A DNA stretch of 6,223 nt from contig DBGA01000066.1 of NCBI GenBank assembly GCA_002295325.1, positions 1-6,223 on the forward strand. Direction: 5' to 3'. This DNA is from Ruminococcaceae bacterium UBA866. GTDB lineage: Bacteria > Bacillota > Clostridia > Oscillospirales > Ruminococcaceae. The position numbers and the translations under genes are program-made. The first letter of the stretch is position 1; the number at the start of each line of letters is the position of its first letter. Below the pieces are notes generated by a model. It was not told the DNA's origin. It saw only the letters and a program-made list of their open reading frames with translations, and ran no database searches. Shown here in pieces: positions 5,381 through 6,223 of this stretch.

Positions 5381-6223
5381 ATGGCTGAAAAGATTTTAGA
5401 AATCCAAAACCTTAAAGTTTCGTTTGACACTTACGCTGGTGAGGTTCAAGCTGTACGTGGTATTTCACTTCATGTAGATAATGGAGAAGTTTTAGCTATC
5501 GTTGGTGAGTCTGGCTGTGGCAAGAGTGTTACTGCGCAGACAATCATGAAACTAAACCCAATGCCACCTGCAAGAATTAAATGTGGAACTATCACACTAG
5601 ACGGAAAAGACATTGTTTCTATGTCTGAAAAGGAAATGGAAACTGTGCGTGGATCTGTTGTAAGTATGATTTTCCAAGATCCTATGACAAGTTTAAACCC
5701 AACTATGGTTGTTGGAAAACAGCTAACAGAAGCGATTGTTAAACATCAAAAAATAGACAAAAAAACAGCTGAAAAAGAGGCGATTCGCCTTTTACAGGTT
5801 GTTCAAATACCAAACGCTGAGGAGAGAATTAAGCAATATCCTCATGAGTTTTCAGGCGGTATGCGCCAAAGGGTTATGATAGCTATGGCGCTTTCATGTT
5901 CGCCAAAGCTATTGATTGCTGATGAGCCAACAACTGCACTTGATGTTACAATTCAAGCGCAAATTTTGGACCTTATGGCAGATATCAAAAGGGATATCGG
6001 CACTGCAATTATCTTAATAACGCACGATTTGGGTGTTGTTGCAAACCTTGCAGACAGGGTGGCAGTAATGTACGCTGGCAAGGTTGTTGAAACAGGAAAA
6101 GCCACTGACATTTTCTATAACCCATCTCATCCATATACAAACGGCTTGCTTGCTTCACTTCCTCGCATTGATAGTGACAGAACAAAAGAGCTTTTAGCAA
6201 TTGAAGGCACACCGCCAGACTTG
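5381..6223 (+). CDS. oppD: Oligopeptide ABC transporter ATP-binding protein OppD, 3'-truncated
   Basis: This cytoplasmic ATPase energises peptide import through OppBC. The frame is open from ATG 5381 to the window end (281 codons), so roughly the last 50-70 residues are missing. All ABC motifs are intact: Walker A GESGCGKS 42-49, Q-loop Gln99 in [10 protein letters not shown], signature FSGGMRQR 157-164, Walker B LLIADEP 177-183, D-loop ALD 186-188, and H-loop His215 in ITHDLGVV. The segment [11 protein letters not shown] (247-257) begins the oligopeptide-specific C-terminal region (oligo_HPY type), which separates OppD/DppD from other ABC ATPases. The Shine-Dalgarno AAGTAGGTG (5367-5375) matches AAGGAGGTG at 8 of 9 positions and contains the oppC TAG stop. 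The start lies 8 nt after oppC. A partner oppF is expected downstream. DppD is the main alternative name. Confidence 0.95.
   Translation, partial: MAEKILEIQNLKVSFDTYAGEVQAVRGISLHVDNGEVLAIVGESGCGKSVTAQTIMKLNPMPPARIKCGTITLDGKDIVSMSEKEMETVRGSVVSMIFQDPMTSLNPTMVVGKQLTEAIVKHQKIDKKTAEKEAIRLLQVVQIPNAEERIKQYPHEFSGGMRQRVMIAMALSCSPKLLIADEPTTALDVTIQAQILDLMADIKRDIGTAIILITHDLGVVANLADRVAVMYAGKVVETGKATDIFYNPSHPYTNGLLASLPRIDSDRTKELLAIEGTPPDL

Noticed and set aside
6009..6212. Minus-strand open frame of 67 codons near the right end
   Set aside because: It is antisense to the H-loop and C-terminal region of oppD, whose reading frame is fully supported by motifs.

Overview
The window reads as a stretch of chromosome from a low-GC Firmicute, most likely a member of the Clostridia. 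The support is the Firmicute-type EF-Tu, AT-rich intergenic DNA, strong GGAGG-type ribosome binding sites, a lipoprotein-type solute-binding protein and a TTG start codon. The genus cannot be fixed from the sequence alone. All genes lie on the + strand, and both window ends cut through genes.

Positions 1-1164 hold the 3' part of tuf (elongation factor Tu), which lacks only about its first 13 codons. A textbook Rho-independent terminator follows at 1179-1214 and closes that transcription unit. Positions 1215-1599 are a gene-free, very AT-rich regulatory stretch. It contains a perfect 12-bp palindrome inside a longer dyad (1331-1357), a tandem TTGCAA-type repeat (1461-1496), a good match to the CodY operator consensus (1470-1484), and an extended -10 promoter (1516-1544).

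From 1600 to the end runs an oligopeptide ABC importer operon in the order oppA (lipoprotein binding protein), oppB and oppC (two membrane permeases), then oppD (first ATPase, cut by the window end). An oppF-like second ATPase is expected just beyond. Extracellular peptides would be captured by OppA, passed through the OppB-OppC channel, and imported at the cost of ATP hydrolysed by OppD and its partner. The oppB-oppC and oppC-oppD junctions are tight (3 and 8 nt). The oppA-oppB gap is 182 nt and carries three consecutive hairpins (3281-3380) just upstream of the oppB ribosome binding site. This layout is commonly linked to making more binding protein than permease.

I found no mobile element, CRISPR array, tRNA or rRNA, and no evidence of a novel system. 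The parts most worth a second look are regulatory: the possible CodY site and palindrome upstream of oppA, and the structured oppA-oppB spacer, where one hairpin loop is complementary to the oppB Shine-Dalgarno sequence.
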